This document shows, one piece after another, positions 1 through 9,163 of a DNA stretch of 24,449 nucleotides (position 1 is its first letter; every line of letters begins with the position of its first letter). Origin of the DNA: Phytophthora quininea. Lineage: Eukaryota; Oomycota; Peronosporomycetes; Peronosporales; Peronosporaceae. Position numbers and translations under genes: made by a program. The stretch spans positions 1 through 24,449 of the forward strand of contig JAAVTG010000226.1 of NCBI GenBank assembly GCA_011947345.1, given 5' to 3'. A model generated the notes under the pieces. The model worked only from the letters and a program-made list of their open reading frames with translations. It made no database searches and was not told the DNA's origin.

Positions 1-1
1 G

Positions 2-885
2 AACCTGCGGATCGACTTTTTCGATTCGTCGTACTGCGGTGGAGCGTTGATCGCCCCGCAATGGGTCCTCACTGCCGGCCATTGCGCCGGTCGTGCCGAG
101 GAGTACGGCATCACCGCCGTGCTCGGCTCGACGGACCGTGCAGGCACCAAGGGTGAGCACATCAAGGTGGTCAAGAGCTACGTACACCCAAAGTACAAGC
201 GAAAAAGCCACGTATACGACATCGGTCTGCTCAAACTGGCCAAGCCGTCCAGGCAGAAGACCATCGAGCTCTGTGCGGAGGACGGCTCGGACAATACAGT
301 CGGCACGAAGGCCACCATCGTCGGGTGGGGAATAACCGAGAAAGGAGAAGAAAGCAAAAACTGCTCGGGGTGGAGATCCCCATCATCTCCAACGCTGACT
401 GCAACAAGAGCTACCGGAACCGCATCAAGGAAGGCATGATGTGCGCTGGAAAGGGGGACGGAAAGGACTCATGCAATGGCGACTACGGTGGACCACTGGT
501 TGCGAACGATATTCTTGTGGGTATTGCTAGTTGGGGCGGCAAGTGCGGCAAGCACCCGGGTGTCTACACGCGCCTCACATACGTGATGGACTACATCAAG
601 GACATTTTGAATGGCGGTGACGGTAGCAGCTTCGCAGATGGATCAACGACCGGGTCGGCTAAACAGGAAGTTTCAGTCTCAAAGACCAAGACCAAGTCTT
701 CGGATTCCGCTTCCGGAAGTCTCAGCTTCGACTTTGGCTTCGCTGATGGCTCGAGCACAGCTCAGCAGTCTAAGACAACAACACAAAAGACTGGCAGTGC
801 CAACGATGCGACTCAGTCTTCAACATTAACTCCAGCCAAGGCAGCTACAAAGATGACAGCCAAAACGACCGAGTCCAGCAGTTAG
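2..885 (+). CDS. Trypsin-like (S1A) serine protease homologue, catalytic Ser replaced, 5'-partial, one frameshift
   Basis: This is a secreted chymotrypsin-fold protein of the oomycete trypsin-like / glucanase-inhibitor type, cut by the left edge of the window. Compared with the complete paralogue at 13061-14404, about the first 60 residues are missing. Reading from base 2 gives the CGGALIA segment, the His loop (TAGHC) and the Asp segment (YDIGLLKL). The reading then moves by one base at the A run 356-360, where one A appears to be missing, and continues to the stop at 883-885. The nucleophile motif GDSGGP reads GDYGGP (about 481-492), so Ser is Tyr while the S1-pocket Asp (KDSCNGD) is kept. 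A protease activity is therefore not expected. A Ser/Thr/Lys-rich tail of about 90 residues follows. Phytophthora glucanase inhibitor proteins are known S1A homologues without an intact triad; assignment to that group is inference. Confidence 0.85.
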
Positions 886-1063
886 GCTTAAGGACGTCCA
901 AGGACTTGGTTTCCGGATTATAATGTACTACGTGCGAATGAGATGTAAACACATCCTTTACTCGTTTCGCACAATTCCAAGCTAGGTTAACATTCTGCTG
1001 CTACCAAGCATTTTCCTCGCCATCGCTTCGTGTAGTACGCATTGAGGCGGCGGCCACGTTCCC
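886..1063. other. Convergent 3' intergenic region
   Basis: This is a 178-bp gap between the converging trypsin homologue (plus) and the sulfatase-like gene (minus). No coding signal or clear polyadenylation element was seen beyond A/T-rich words. Confidence 0.5.
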
Positions 1064-3367
1064 TCAGAGTTTTCCAGTCGGATTTCTCAGGTGGTTGAGT
1101 GCTGCATAGAGATCTTCGACCATGTCGTGGTCCGTGTCGGCATTGTGGAGCAGAACCGAGTCCGAATACTCGTCGTAGCGGAGACGTTGATGGCCACGCA
1201 CCACCGACATCTTCCGGCTCGGGTTGTTGCTGTACACGACTCGCTCTCAAACGTGACGTTGCGTTTGAGTGACCGACCCACGCCGTCCTGCAGAAACCCT
1301 CCGTCCGGCACGCCGGTGATGTCTGCGAGCGTGTTCAGGATGTCGTACTGCTCCACGGCGTCGTGGATCATGAGACCGACGGCATCGCCCAGTCGTCCTT
1401 CAGCGATGATTGTGCCGGCCACGCGAGTGGCAGAAGAGTCTCGAGCTTCGGGGACGTCTTCACCAAATTCAGGAGCCTGACCGTGATCGCCCACGACGAC
1501 GACGATGGTGTCGTTGAGAACACTTTCGTTGGCCATTCGGTCCAAAAACTTGCCGAGCTGCATGTCGGTGAAGTAGCGCATCTCGAGATAGTTTTCACAA
1601 GCTTTGAATAATCTTCTCCAGCGTACAGCGCAGAGAAGTCAGGCTTCTTGGCGTTCGCGTACCATTTAGGCCTGGCCTTGAACGGCGTGTGGCTCGAGAT
1701 CGTGTAGTGCGTGAGGAAGAGCGGCTTCTTGGGTTCCCCGTTGGCGACTCGGTCACTCTGCTCCTTGGTCTTGTTGATCAACAGGTTGCCAAGAAGCTCG
1801 AAGCTCAAGTCGTCGTGGACACCCCAGTTGAAGCCACGCTTGTCTTTCCCATTCCATTGGCTGCTAGAGATCCCCAAGTCTCTCTCAGCTAGTTGTTTCA
1901 TGTCGTCAGAGTTCCACACAGTATCAAACCCATGGGAAGGGAGGAATGGGCCCCAGCCGTCGTAGTTGGTCCTGCACCCAGTGGTGAAGAACGGCTCGTA
2001 GCCTTTGGCCTTGAAAAACTGCGGCAGACCAGAGAGTTTGGTATCCGCCTTGCCACCACTTGTACCGGAGTTGGGCACGCTGTCGTACGGAATTTGGCCG
2101 AACAACAAACTCTCGACGGATCGACTGGTGCGCCAACTCGACCACATATTGCTGAACGCCACGCCTCGCTTGGCCCACCAGTCGAAGTTGGGGGTCACGG
2201 TGAGCTTGGAGCCTTTAAAGAGGTTGGACGGGTCTTCGTCCCCACGAGGTAGTGCGAGTCGTGGAAGCGGAACGACTCGACGACGATGAGCAACACGTTG
2301 GGAGGGTTGTCGTTTGAGACGTTGACGTCGAAGGCGAGGTCTCCGTGGAAACCTTTGGTGCGTCGGTAGAGTGAATCGTTTCGGAAGAGCTCGTAGTCCT
2401 CCGTGGCAGAATGTATATACGTCGCAGCCGAGTCGATGCTTCCGTCCGCAGTGGAAGGCGCGAACCCTTGGGAGGAAACATGTAGGGCACGCACAAACAG
2501 CTCGTTCAAGGTCGTATTCAAAGCTGAGTACGCCACAAGCGAAGAGCACGAGCAGCTGATCGCAAGAACGATGGCTGGTGTCACCACAATCGCAACGACC
2601 AAAAGTACGAGCAGCATACTCTGTCGGTAGATCTTAATGCGGTTGGAACGACACACCGACGAAATTGAGCTTCCGGTAATGCAACGATATAGAGTGTCGA
2701 CGGGATTCCATCGAGAGAGGTCGGTCCACGAGGCACAGGCTCGAACCACCGCGAACAGAACGGACGTGATGACAGCAGGAGCCACGTTGACGTACGCTTG
2801 GTCTAGTTGCTTGCCCGAGATCGGAGCCGAGCTGAGGTTGTCTTTCTCGCTGATGGCCATGGCCACGAGCTCGAACGTAAAGCGCACGTTTCGGAGGCGC
2901 ACGAACAGCAAGTCCGCAATAAACGGCAGCATCACGGCGACGAAGAGAGCCCACGACACAAGGAAAGTGGCAAGTCCATCGACGACGGCAGTGCACTTGT
3001 CAGCCGTGTGGTTTTTGCTGTTCGTCTGGTACGTTGTCCGTTTGCGGATCGACTTCTTCCAGCAGTCAAACAGCCACAACAAGAGAGCGAAATACGTTGC
3101 ACACACAAAGTCTTCCAGGAAGCCGAGCGCAAGCGCTCCAGCCTTCACTCCGGGCGTGCTGTCCTTACCGGTGCCGTACATGGTGATCAGCGACTCAAGC
3201 GTGAGCCATCGATAGACAAGAAACATGAGCAGCGTGACAACGTAGACGAACAGCCAGCCGAGCCACGGAAGAGGCGACAGGTCGAGGAGTTGGCGGCGCT
3301 GGAGGCGGTCACCTTTGGCCTCGGCGGCGTCTTGGGCCTCGTCCTCGATCGGGATGGTCGTGTCCAT
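1064..3367 (-). CDS. Multi-pass membrane sulfatase / LTA-synthase-like protein (alkaline phosphatase superfamily), frameshifted as assembled
   Basis: The start is MDTTIPIED at 3367. About five hydrophobic segments follow in the first 340 residues (for example WLGWLFVYVVTLLMFLVY), then an extracytoplasmic sulfatase-fold domain. Active-site residues sit where the LtaS/phosphoglycerol transferase family has them: Glu of VVESFRF (about 364), candidate Thr nucleophile in WRTSRS (about 414), a His-containing SSHTPF segment, and the Asp-His metal pair in VVGDHGQ (about 628-629). The last residues read NPTGKL before the stop at 1064-1066. The frame breaks three times: at the C run 2240-2243, at the T run 1592-1595, and at about 1231-1243. 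One missing base at each gives 768 aa. LTA synthases use phosphatidylglycerol in bacteria; the substrate here is unknown. It could instead act as a sulfatase or phosphoethanolamine transferase. Confidence 0.82.
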
Positions 3368-3375
3368 GGCCGGGA

Positions 3376-3388
3376 AGTTAAAAAGTGA
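3376..3388 (-). promoter_or_regulatory. Possible initiator-like element of the sulfatase-like gene
   Basis: On the minus strand TCACTTTTTAACT lies just upstream of the start codon at 3367. It partly fits the oomycete TCATTYYNCAWTTT start-site element, with mismatches, so this is weak. Confidence 0.25.
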
Positions 3389-3793
3389 TGTGGACGAGCT
3401 TGACTGAGCTGACAGCTGATCGCGCCTCCACCATGGAGCGAGGCGCGAGTGTCTTACGGGCGTGTCCTCCGGGACTTGATCATGGCGGTGCCGTGGCATG
3501 GAGTTGACCATAAGCGCAGCCATGCGGGCTTGGTGGGTTGGCCTGAAGTGAGTCTGGACTTCCGAAGTGCACCAGAGTTGCAACCCCACGATGGCTCATG
3601 CGGCGGGATTGGCGTAACCATGCTGTCTGTGCGATCATCTGGCACACGCCTGTATCAGCGAGACCATCTCTGTGTATGAACTCGATTGCTTCGGCAGTGC
3701 GCTGTTACCGTGTATTGAATAGCTGTTGGTCTCATAGTACTAGCTAGTAGCTGGTAGCAAGAAGGCTTCCGATAACTCGATAACGATGACAGT

Positions 3794-3811
3794 AGCCAAT
3801 TTGTATTGGCT
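3794..3811. other. Hairpin in the 3' region of the left TAP gene
   Basis: AGCCAAT and ATTGGCT form a 7-bp perfect stem with a 4-base loop, about 55 bases past the stop codon. The right arm carries the same element at 12852-12869. A role in 3' end formation is possible but not shown. Confidence 0.35.
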
Positions 3812-3865
3812 TCCGAAAAGTACGCACTGGATAGTGGTGATCACCTGCTGACAGGCGTAGTGGTA

Positions 3866-5659
3866 TCAACTCGAACTCGAGTTGGAGATCGCCAAGTTGC
3901 CTCCGTCGTACACGTCGGGCGTGTTGAAGACCTGGTACATCGTGTACTCCGGCACGGTCATGTTGAACTCGGGCATGTCGTCCACGCAGGACTTGTCGAG
4001 GCGGGCCAGGTCGCCGCCGGTGCTCACGTACGATACCAGCAGCTCCATCCCGCAGGTCTTGTTCGTGTCGTTCTTCAACGGCGTCGACGAGATGATGCCG
4101 TGCGTGGCGTGTTCGAACGTGATGAGTTCCTTCTTGTCACCGACGAGCGAGCCGAGCAGCGCCTCGGCGTATTTGGCCGGAGTCTGGGCGTCCATCTTGC
4201 CGCTGAGCAGCAGCACGCTCGCTTGACTTGGGATGGTGGCGCTCTTGTTCCAGTATTGGTCTCGCTCGTAGATGATGCCGTGGGCGTCGTAGTTACCAAA
4301 GCCGTACGCGTTGCACGTTGGCGAGTTCTCCTTGGAGAAGGCGCAGTACCTCTCGGTGTGCAAGTATTCCTGGCCGTCGGAGTAGAAGCTGTCGGTGAAG
4401 CGCTTGACCATGGCGGCCTTGGAGATTTGAGGAGCCTCCACATCTCGGAGAACTCGAGGAGGTTGTACAGCAACTGCGACGCATACGCAGCATCTTGGCT
4501 GGTGCTGGGGTAGTACCACCACATCAATGCTGGTTTTAAGACGTCGACGTCGATCTGTGAACAGCGTTCAAGTCGATAGATGAACGGCGGGATCAACGTG
4601 CGGTAGTCGGCGTACAGCAGCATCGTGCCCAGAGTGTAGCGAAGAGAGAACGACGCCGGCTCGGTCTGTCCTTCAAAGTTGGTCCTCACGTTGTTAAACA
4701 ACTGGGCGCACGTCGAATTCGGCTCGTTGTCGAACGAGTCGATCAGCCCCTGGATCGCAGCAGGAAGGCTGTTGTTGGGAAAGCGGCGATTGCACTCGTC
4801 GTTCTCGGCGCAGCGAGCCAGGAATGCATCGCCCACCTCGCCAAAATCGGAGTCTCGAGATGAAAAGTTGAAGGTTGGGGCTACCCCGGCCGTCGTCAAG
4901 ACGCTGTCGAGGACGTACCCGGTCACTTTCGGCGGGCTCAAGTGCATGAGCCGCTCGACCCACGCCGTGCCATAGCTGATGCCGTACACGACGGTTTGGG
5001 CCTCATTCGTGAACTCGGAGATGAAAGTCGCGACGTCGGTGGCCGCGGTAGTGATGGAGAAGGAGGCGAGGTCTCCGTACTTGTTTTGAAGTGCCTGGGC
5101 ACACGCAGCCGTTTCCGATGGCTCGACCAATGCACCTCCGGGGATCCGGTGGTTTGTGCTTGAGCTGCCTTGCAGTCCAGAAGTGTGCTTCGACCCGTAC
5201 CTCGGTGGTCCATCGTGTAGACGTTCACGGTCCCATTCAGCTTCCATTGCAGATCGAGCATCGGCCATTCCACTACAAGGCAAAAAAAAGCGTTACGACG
5301 CCGAATCCCAAGCCGAGTCGAAGCTGCGGCACTTACTTGGGGTTGACGACAGACCGGGCCCACCTTGCAAGACCCACGTTGGCGGCGGTGTCGGGGTTGA
5401 CGGTGGCCGGGAAGCGCTTGACGAAGATCTCGACGGTGTTGTCGACAGTCTCGGGCGTCTCGCAGATTCCTTCATAGCACAGCGGGGCGTTGTAGACTGC
5501 ACACTCGGCAGTCTGAGCGCCCGTGAAGCCTGCATCCGAGAAGGTCGTCTGCGAGCAGGAGAACCAGCCGCTCAGTTTTCTGTCCGAAGTTGAGTTGGCA
5601 GCGGTCGAAACGTGTGCGAGCGATGTGGCCGCGAGCAGAAGCGCGTGATGGAGCCGCAT
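3866..5659 (-). CDS. Secreted TAP-like serine peptidase (S33, alpha/beta hydrolase), left copy, frameshifted
   Basis: This is the left-arm copy of the gene at 11004-12797. It starts at 5659 with a signal peptide (MRLHHALLLAATSLAHVSTA). One 64-bp intron (5273-5336, GTAAGT...TTGTAG on the minus strand) splits it. Motifs are the oxyanion segment LQGGPG, the nucleophile elbow GISYGT, the acid in LSGKMDAQTP and the His in HATHG, followed by a TAP-like C-terminal region ending SNSSSS. The family removes N-terminal tri- or single residues from peptides; the protein should be outside the cell. As assembled it is broken by a 2-bp loss near 5376 (before GGPG), a 1-bp loss at about 5136-5144 that the right copy shares, and a 1-bp loss at 4438-4439 that the right copy lacks. 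It differs from the right copy at two residues near the C-terminus (LKN against MKD). Confidence 0.82.
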
Positions 5660-5694
5660 GCTTGGTTGGGGTTCAGGAGTGTCGCCGACGGCTC

Positions 5695-5710
5695 AACTTG
5701 GAGAATGAGC
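5695..5710 (-). promoter_or_regulatory. Oomycete initiator-type element, left TAP gene
   Basis: The minus strand reads GCTCATTCTCCAAGTT, 36-51 bases before the start codon. It is the mirror of the right-arm element at 10953-10968 and fits GCTCATTYYNCAWTTT apart from one G. Confidence 0.6.
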
Positions 5711-5794
5711 AAGAGGCGAGTGTCGGACGAAGGCAACCGTACAACGTCGCTGCGACGACGGAAACTAGGTGGCGTCAGGTCGGGGCGGATTACA

Positions 5795-5811
5795 GCTTTG
5801 GCCGCCAAAGC
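5795..5811. promoter_or_regulatory. 17-bp dyad upstream of left TAP gene
   Basis: GCTTTGGC-C-GCCAAAGC is a perfect inverted repeat around a central base, about 136-152 bases before the start codon. It could be a regulator-binding site. The right-arm twin is at 10852-10868. Confidence 0.4.
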
Positions 5812-6140
5812 AATCCTATCCTGGCGCTGTGAAGCGATGTACAGGTGATTTCGTGTGCGATGGGCTGCCGCAGAGTCAACACAAAGCTCGAACACCGTGA
5901 ATCGACTCACGATTAGTCACGTATGTAGCACGAGCTCTGATGCTGCACTCAATGCTGTGGATGCTACAACAGTCGATACTTTGAACAACCAGCTAACTAC
6001 ATGTACATGAACGGCATCGCAATTTAAGCACTACTAAAGCAGGAGTCAAACACACTTTCGTCAAAACTTCAATTGCTTACGGTTGATGAAACACTAACAG
6101 AGTGGAGTCCTCGCAGAACTGCTACGTCTTGGTCGACGAC

Positions 6141-7496
6141 TTACTGCACGCCGCGGAAGAGCAGCATCTCGGCGTACTCCTGCTTGCCGGACGCGTGCGC
6201 AGGCTCGCCGGCCTTCTTGGCGTACTCGGCCACCTCCTCCAGCGTGGCCTTGCCCTCCTCGATGCGCTCGCCCAGACTGCTCTTCCACGACGAGTAGCGC
6301 TGCGCCACCAGCTCGCCCAGCTCGTTCTTCTCGATCAGCTTAGCCGCGTAGCGCAGGCCGCGCGCGAAGCAGTCCATGGACCCGATGTGCGCGATGAAGA
6401 GGTCTTCCAGGTCGGAGGACTCGCGACGCACCTTGGCGTCAAAGTTGAGGCCGCCGGGGGCAGGCCGCCGATCTCAATGATCTTCTTCATGACGACCGTG
6501 GCCTTCTTGTCGTCCATGAGGAACTGGTCCGTGTCCCAGCCCACGAGCGGGTCGCCCGTGTTACAGTCCACGGAGCCCAGCATCTTGTAGGCCGCAGCAT
6601 AGTAGATGTCGTGCTCGTAGTCGTGGCCCGCGAGCGTCGTGTGGTTGGGCTCGATGTTGAGCTTGAAGTCATTCTGCAGGCCGTAGTTGCTCAGGAAGGC
6701 CATGACCGTGGCGGCGTCGTAATCGTACTGGTGCTTCATGGGCTCGCGCGGCTTGGGTTCGACGAGGAACTGGAAGGTGGCGCCCAGCTCACGCTTGTAG
6801 GCGACGACCATCTTGAAGAAGGCGGCCATGTGGTCCAGCTCGGCCTTCATGTCGGTGTTGAGGATGCTCTGGAAGCCCTCGCGGCCGCCCCAGAAGACAA
6901 AGTTCTCTCCGCCCAGCTTGAGTGTGATCTCCATGGCCTTCTTGACGCGCACGGCCGCCTGGGCGAACACGTCCAGGTCCGGGTTGGTGCTGGCGCCGTT
7001 CATGAAGCGGCGGTGGCCGAATAGGTTGGTGGTGCCCCAGAGGCACTTGACGCCCGTCTGGTTCTGCTTGTCCAGCAGGTAGTCCGAGATGTCGTCCAGC
7101 AGGCCCTGCGACTCGGCCAGGTCAGCGCCCTCCGCCACCAGGTCCACGTCGTGGAACGTGTAGAACTTGACGCCCAGTTTGGTGAACATCTCGAAAGCGG
7201 CGTCGGCCTTGCACTTGGCGGCCTCCAGCAGCCGCTCCGCGGGCTCAGGCTGGCGTCGCTCAGCGGCGCGTTCCAGGCGCGGTTGGTGTACGTCTCGCCG
7301 CCGAACGGGTCGCCTCCGGTGTTGCCAAGGTGTGCCAATAGCACACGGCGAAGCGGCACCACTGTTCCATGGTCTTGCCCATCACGACCTCGGACGGGTT
7401 GTACTCCTGGTAGGCCAGCGCGCTCTTGGTGGCCTTGCCCTCGAACGCCACCTTGGGCACCGTTGGGAAGTACGTCTTGACTTGGTGTTGCACCAT
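6141..7496 (-). pseudogene. Xylose isomerase, left copy, disrupted by three 1-bp losses
   Basis: This copy mirrors the intact gene at 9164-10522. Start (MVQHQVKTYF) and stop are conserved, but the copy is 3 bp shorter (1356 against 1359). Against the right arm one base is missing at each of three places: TTT to TT at 7327-7328, GGG to GG at 7237-7238, and a base next to the G/C run at 6461-6462. The first break comes after about residue 55, and frame is regained only after the third, so the protein as written lacks the active site in frame. Two residue changes against the right copy (Thr for Ala, Val for Ala, near positions 23-40) are real substitutions. If the indels are sequencing errors, this is a second functional isomerase. 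Confidence 0.8.
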
Positions 7497-8005
7497 GGTT
7501 TGGGGCTGCTTGGGGTAGGTGGGTGGTGGTAGTTGTTGCTTGGGCAGTCGCTTGAGTTCTGCTTGACGAATCGAGGAATGCCACACGAGCTGCTCGACGG
7601 ACGTTGGGGCCGTTGAAGGGCTTCAAGCTCCAAAGGCTCACTTTTTTCACGATGGGCGACGCTGATTGGTCGGCAGCTTCAAGGTGCGCATCAATGCATA
7701 CCGGTACGGCTCGGTATCTGGTACCAGACGGTGTCATCATTTCGGCGTCATTGAAGCGGGTACGTGGCGCAGCACTGCCGGGCACTGCCCATTGAGTTTG
7801 GCGCTACGACAAGTGAGGGCGGTTGACCCGAGCGAATGCAATGCATATCTAGTTGCTGCTGTGGCGAGCTTGATGCTGACTATGGCGCAGCCAGGTTGTC
7901 TGGTCTTGCCGTCCACGGTACCTTGACTCGGATGACCAAGACTTTCCTGGCAGCAGAGGCGATGGTGCTTGACAACGGCCAGTGTAATGACGATCGGATG
8001 ATTGC
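7497..8005. promoter_or_regulatory. 5' flank of left xylose isomerase
   Basis: About 510 bp with no gene, inside the left arm. It holds a CCAAT box (ATTGG on plus, 7665-7669) and two palindromes, CTGGTACCAG (7718-7727) and TACCGGTA (7699-7706), all mirrored in the right arm. Promoter function is inferred from position. Confidence 0.4.
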
Positions 8006-8654
8006 GCTAGGATGTGTTATTAGCGCAACTGTTGACGGGTAATGCTGCAGCACAAACTACTCTGATGGTGTTGCGATTTTACATATAGCGTAGGCAGTTG
8101 CTCTAAAACGCCGGAAATTGGCGTCTCTTATCGCAACTAACAGCTAGATAGGGCCCCAACAAGCTCCTGAGCTTCGTCTTGGGCAACCTCTCCGCAAGAA
8201 CGAGTTGAATGCCGCCATCCATCGCGTGTCGTAGCTATGCTGCACCACCAGAAAACCTGGTTGGCGACGACACCAAAATCAGTCTTCGGGCACATGAATA
8301 CACAACCAGTTGACGACACAAGTCTCCTACTTGCCCTCTATTGTAAGATTTCCACGAACTGTAGACGAGTGGAACACTGGTAATCATTTGTTCGTCATTG
8401 CACTCGGTCTCAACGCATGACATTCTGAATTAGTGCATTTCATTTCTAAGCCAAGGCTAGAAGAGGCTGCCGACACAATAATCCAGGACATCCTTAGCGT
8501 ATACTGTACCAACCAGCCCGATTGGGCTTTGTATAGGCGACAGCACAATGTCCGATTACTAGGTTTCATCATCCTTTCGCGCAAAATGGCGGAGCAATGC
8601 TGTCACCAGCCATTCTTCAAACGAACAGATTGCCAATATACTCCATCCAAGTAT
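8006..8654. other. 649-bp spacer at the centre of the inverted repeat
   Basis: This single-copy segment separates the two arms. It lies between two divergent isomerase promoters. Only short open frames are present (up to about 66 codons, minus strand, 8137-8584) and they change frame repeatedly, so no gene is called. The overlapping minus-strand frames could be a worn coding remnant such as transposase, but no diagnostic motif was recognised. A short stem, ACGCC/GGCGT around GGAAATT, lies near 8108-8124. Confidence 0.5.
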
Positions 8655-9163
8655 GCAATCATCCGATCGTCATTACACTGGCCGTTGTCAAGCACCATCG
8701 CCTCTGCTGCCAGGAAAGTCTTGGTCATCCGAGTCAAGGTACCGTGGACGGCAAGACCAGACAACCTGGCTGCGCCATAGTCAGCATCAAGCTCGCCACA
8801 GCAGCAACTAGATATGCATTGCATTCGCTCGGGTCAACCGCCCTCACTTGTCGTAGCGCCAAACTCAATGGACAGTGCCCGGCAGTGCTGCGCCACGTAC
8901 CCGCTTCAATGACGCCGAAATGATGACACCGTCTGGTACCAGATACCGAGCCGTACCGGTATGCATTGATGCGCACCTTGAAGCTGCCGACCAATCAGCG
9001 TCGCCCATCGTGAAAAAAGTGAGCCTTTGGAGCTTGAAGCCCTTCAACGGCCCCAACGTCCGTCGAGCAGCTCGTGTGGCATTCCTCGATTCGTCAAGCA
9101 GAACTCAAGCGACTGCCCAAGCAACAACTACCACCACCCACCTACCCCAAGCAGCCCCAAACC
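8655..9163. promoter_or_regulatory. 5' flank of right xylose isomerase
   Basis: About 510 bp without a gene. A CCAATCA box lies at 8991-8997, about 170 bases before the start. CTGGTACCAG (8933-8942) and TACCGGTA (8954-8961) are perfect short palindromes sharing TACC and only 11 bases apart. C/A-rich sequence just before the ATG may be the 5' leader. The frame is open upstream to 9074, but 9164 is chosen because the family normally begins a few residues before the YFP...FEGK segment. Confidence 0.4.

Larger units (their letters stand above)
5660..6140. other. Intergenic region: isomerase 3' end and TAP promoter, left arm
   Basis: This 481-bp stretch has no credible gene. It holds the 3' flank of the isomerase and the 5' flank of the TAP peptidase, including the initiator-like element and the 17-bp dyad listed separately. 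Confidence 0.6.
3650..8005. repeat. Left arm of a 4.36-kb inverted repeat
   Basis: The reverse complement of this segment matches 8655-13013 almost base for base. The outer junction lies after CGCTGATACAG: left continues GCGTG, right AATTG. The inner junction lies after GATGATTGC: left continues GCTAGG, right ATACTT. In the coding parts the left arm lacks single bases near 7327, 7237, 6461 and 4438 and two bases near 5376, and has two extra A in an intron run at 5282-5289. The arms also differ by substitutions, for example two codons in each gene. Mapping upstream of the isomerase start is left = 16660 minus right. Confidence 0.95.

Noticed and set aside
3806..4513. A 235-codon plus-strand open frame opposite the left TAP gene
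   Set aside because: Shadow of the peptidase frame; Val/Gly/Arg-rich with no domain.
8384..8584. Spacer frame as a piggyBac-type transposase fragment
   Set aside because: The resemblance was only by eye; no catalytic Asp context or signature could be identified, and no terminal repeats or target duplication were seen.
9074..9163. Upstream in-frame ATG at 9074 as the isomerase start
   Set aside because: It would add a 30-residue Pro/Gln-rich extension with no similarity to the family; ATG 9164 gives the usual N-terminus.
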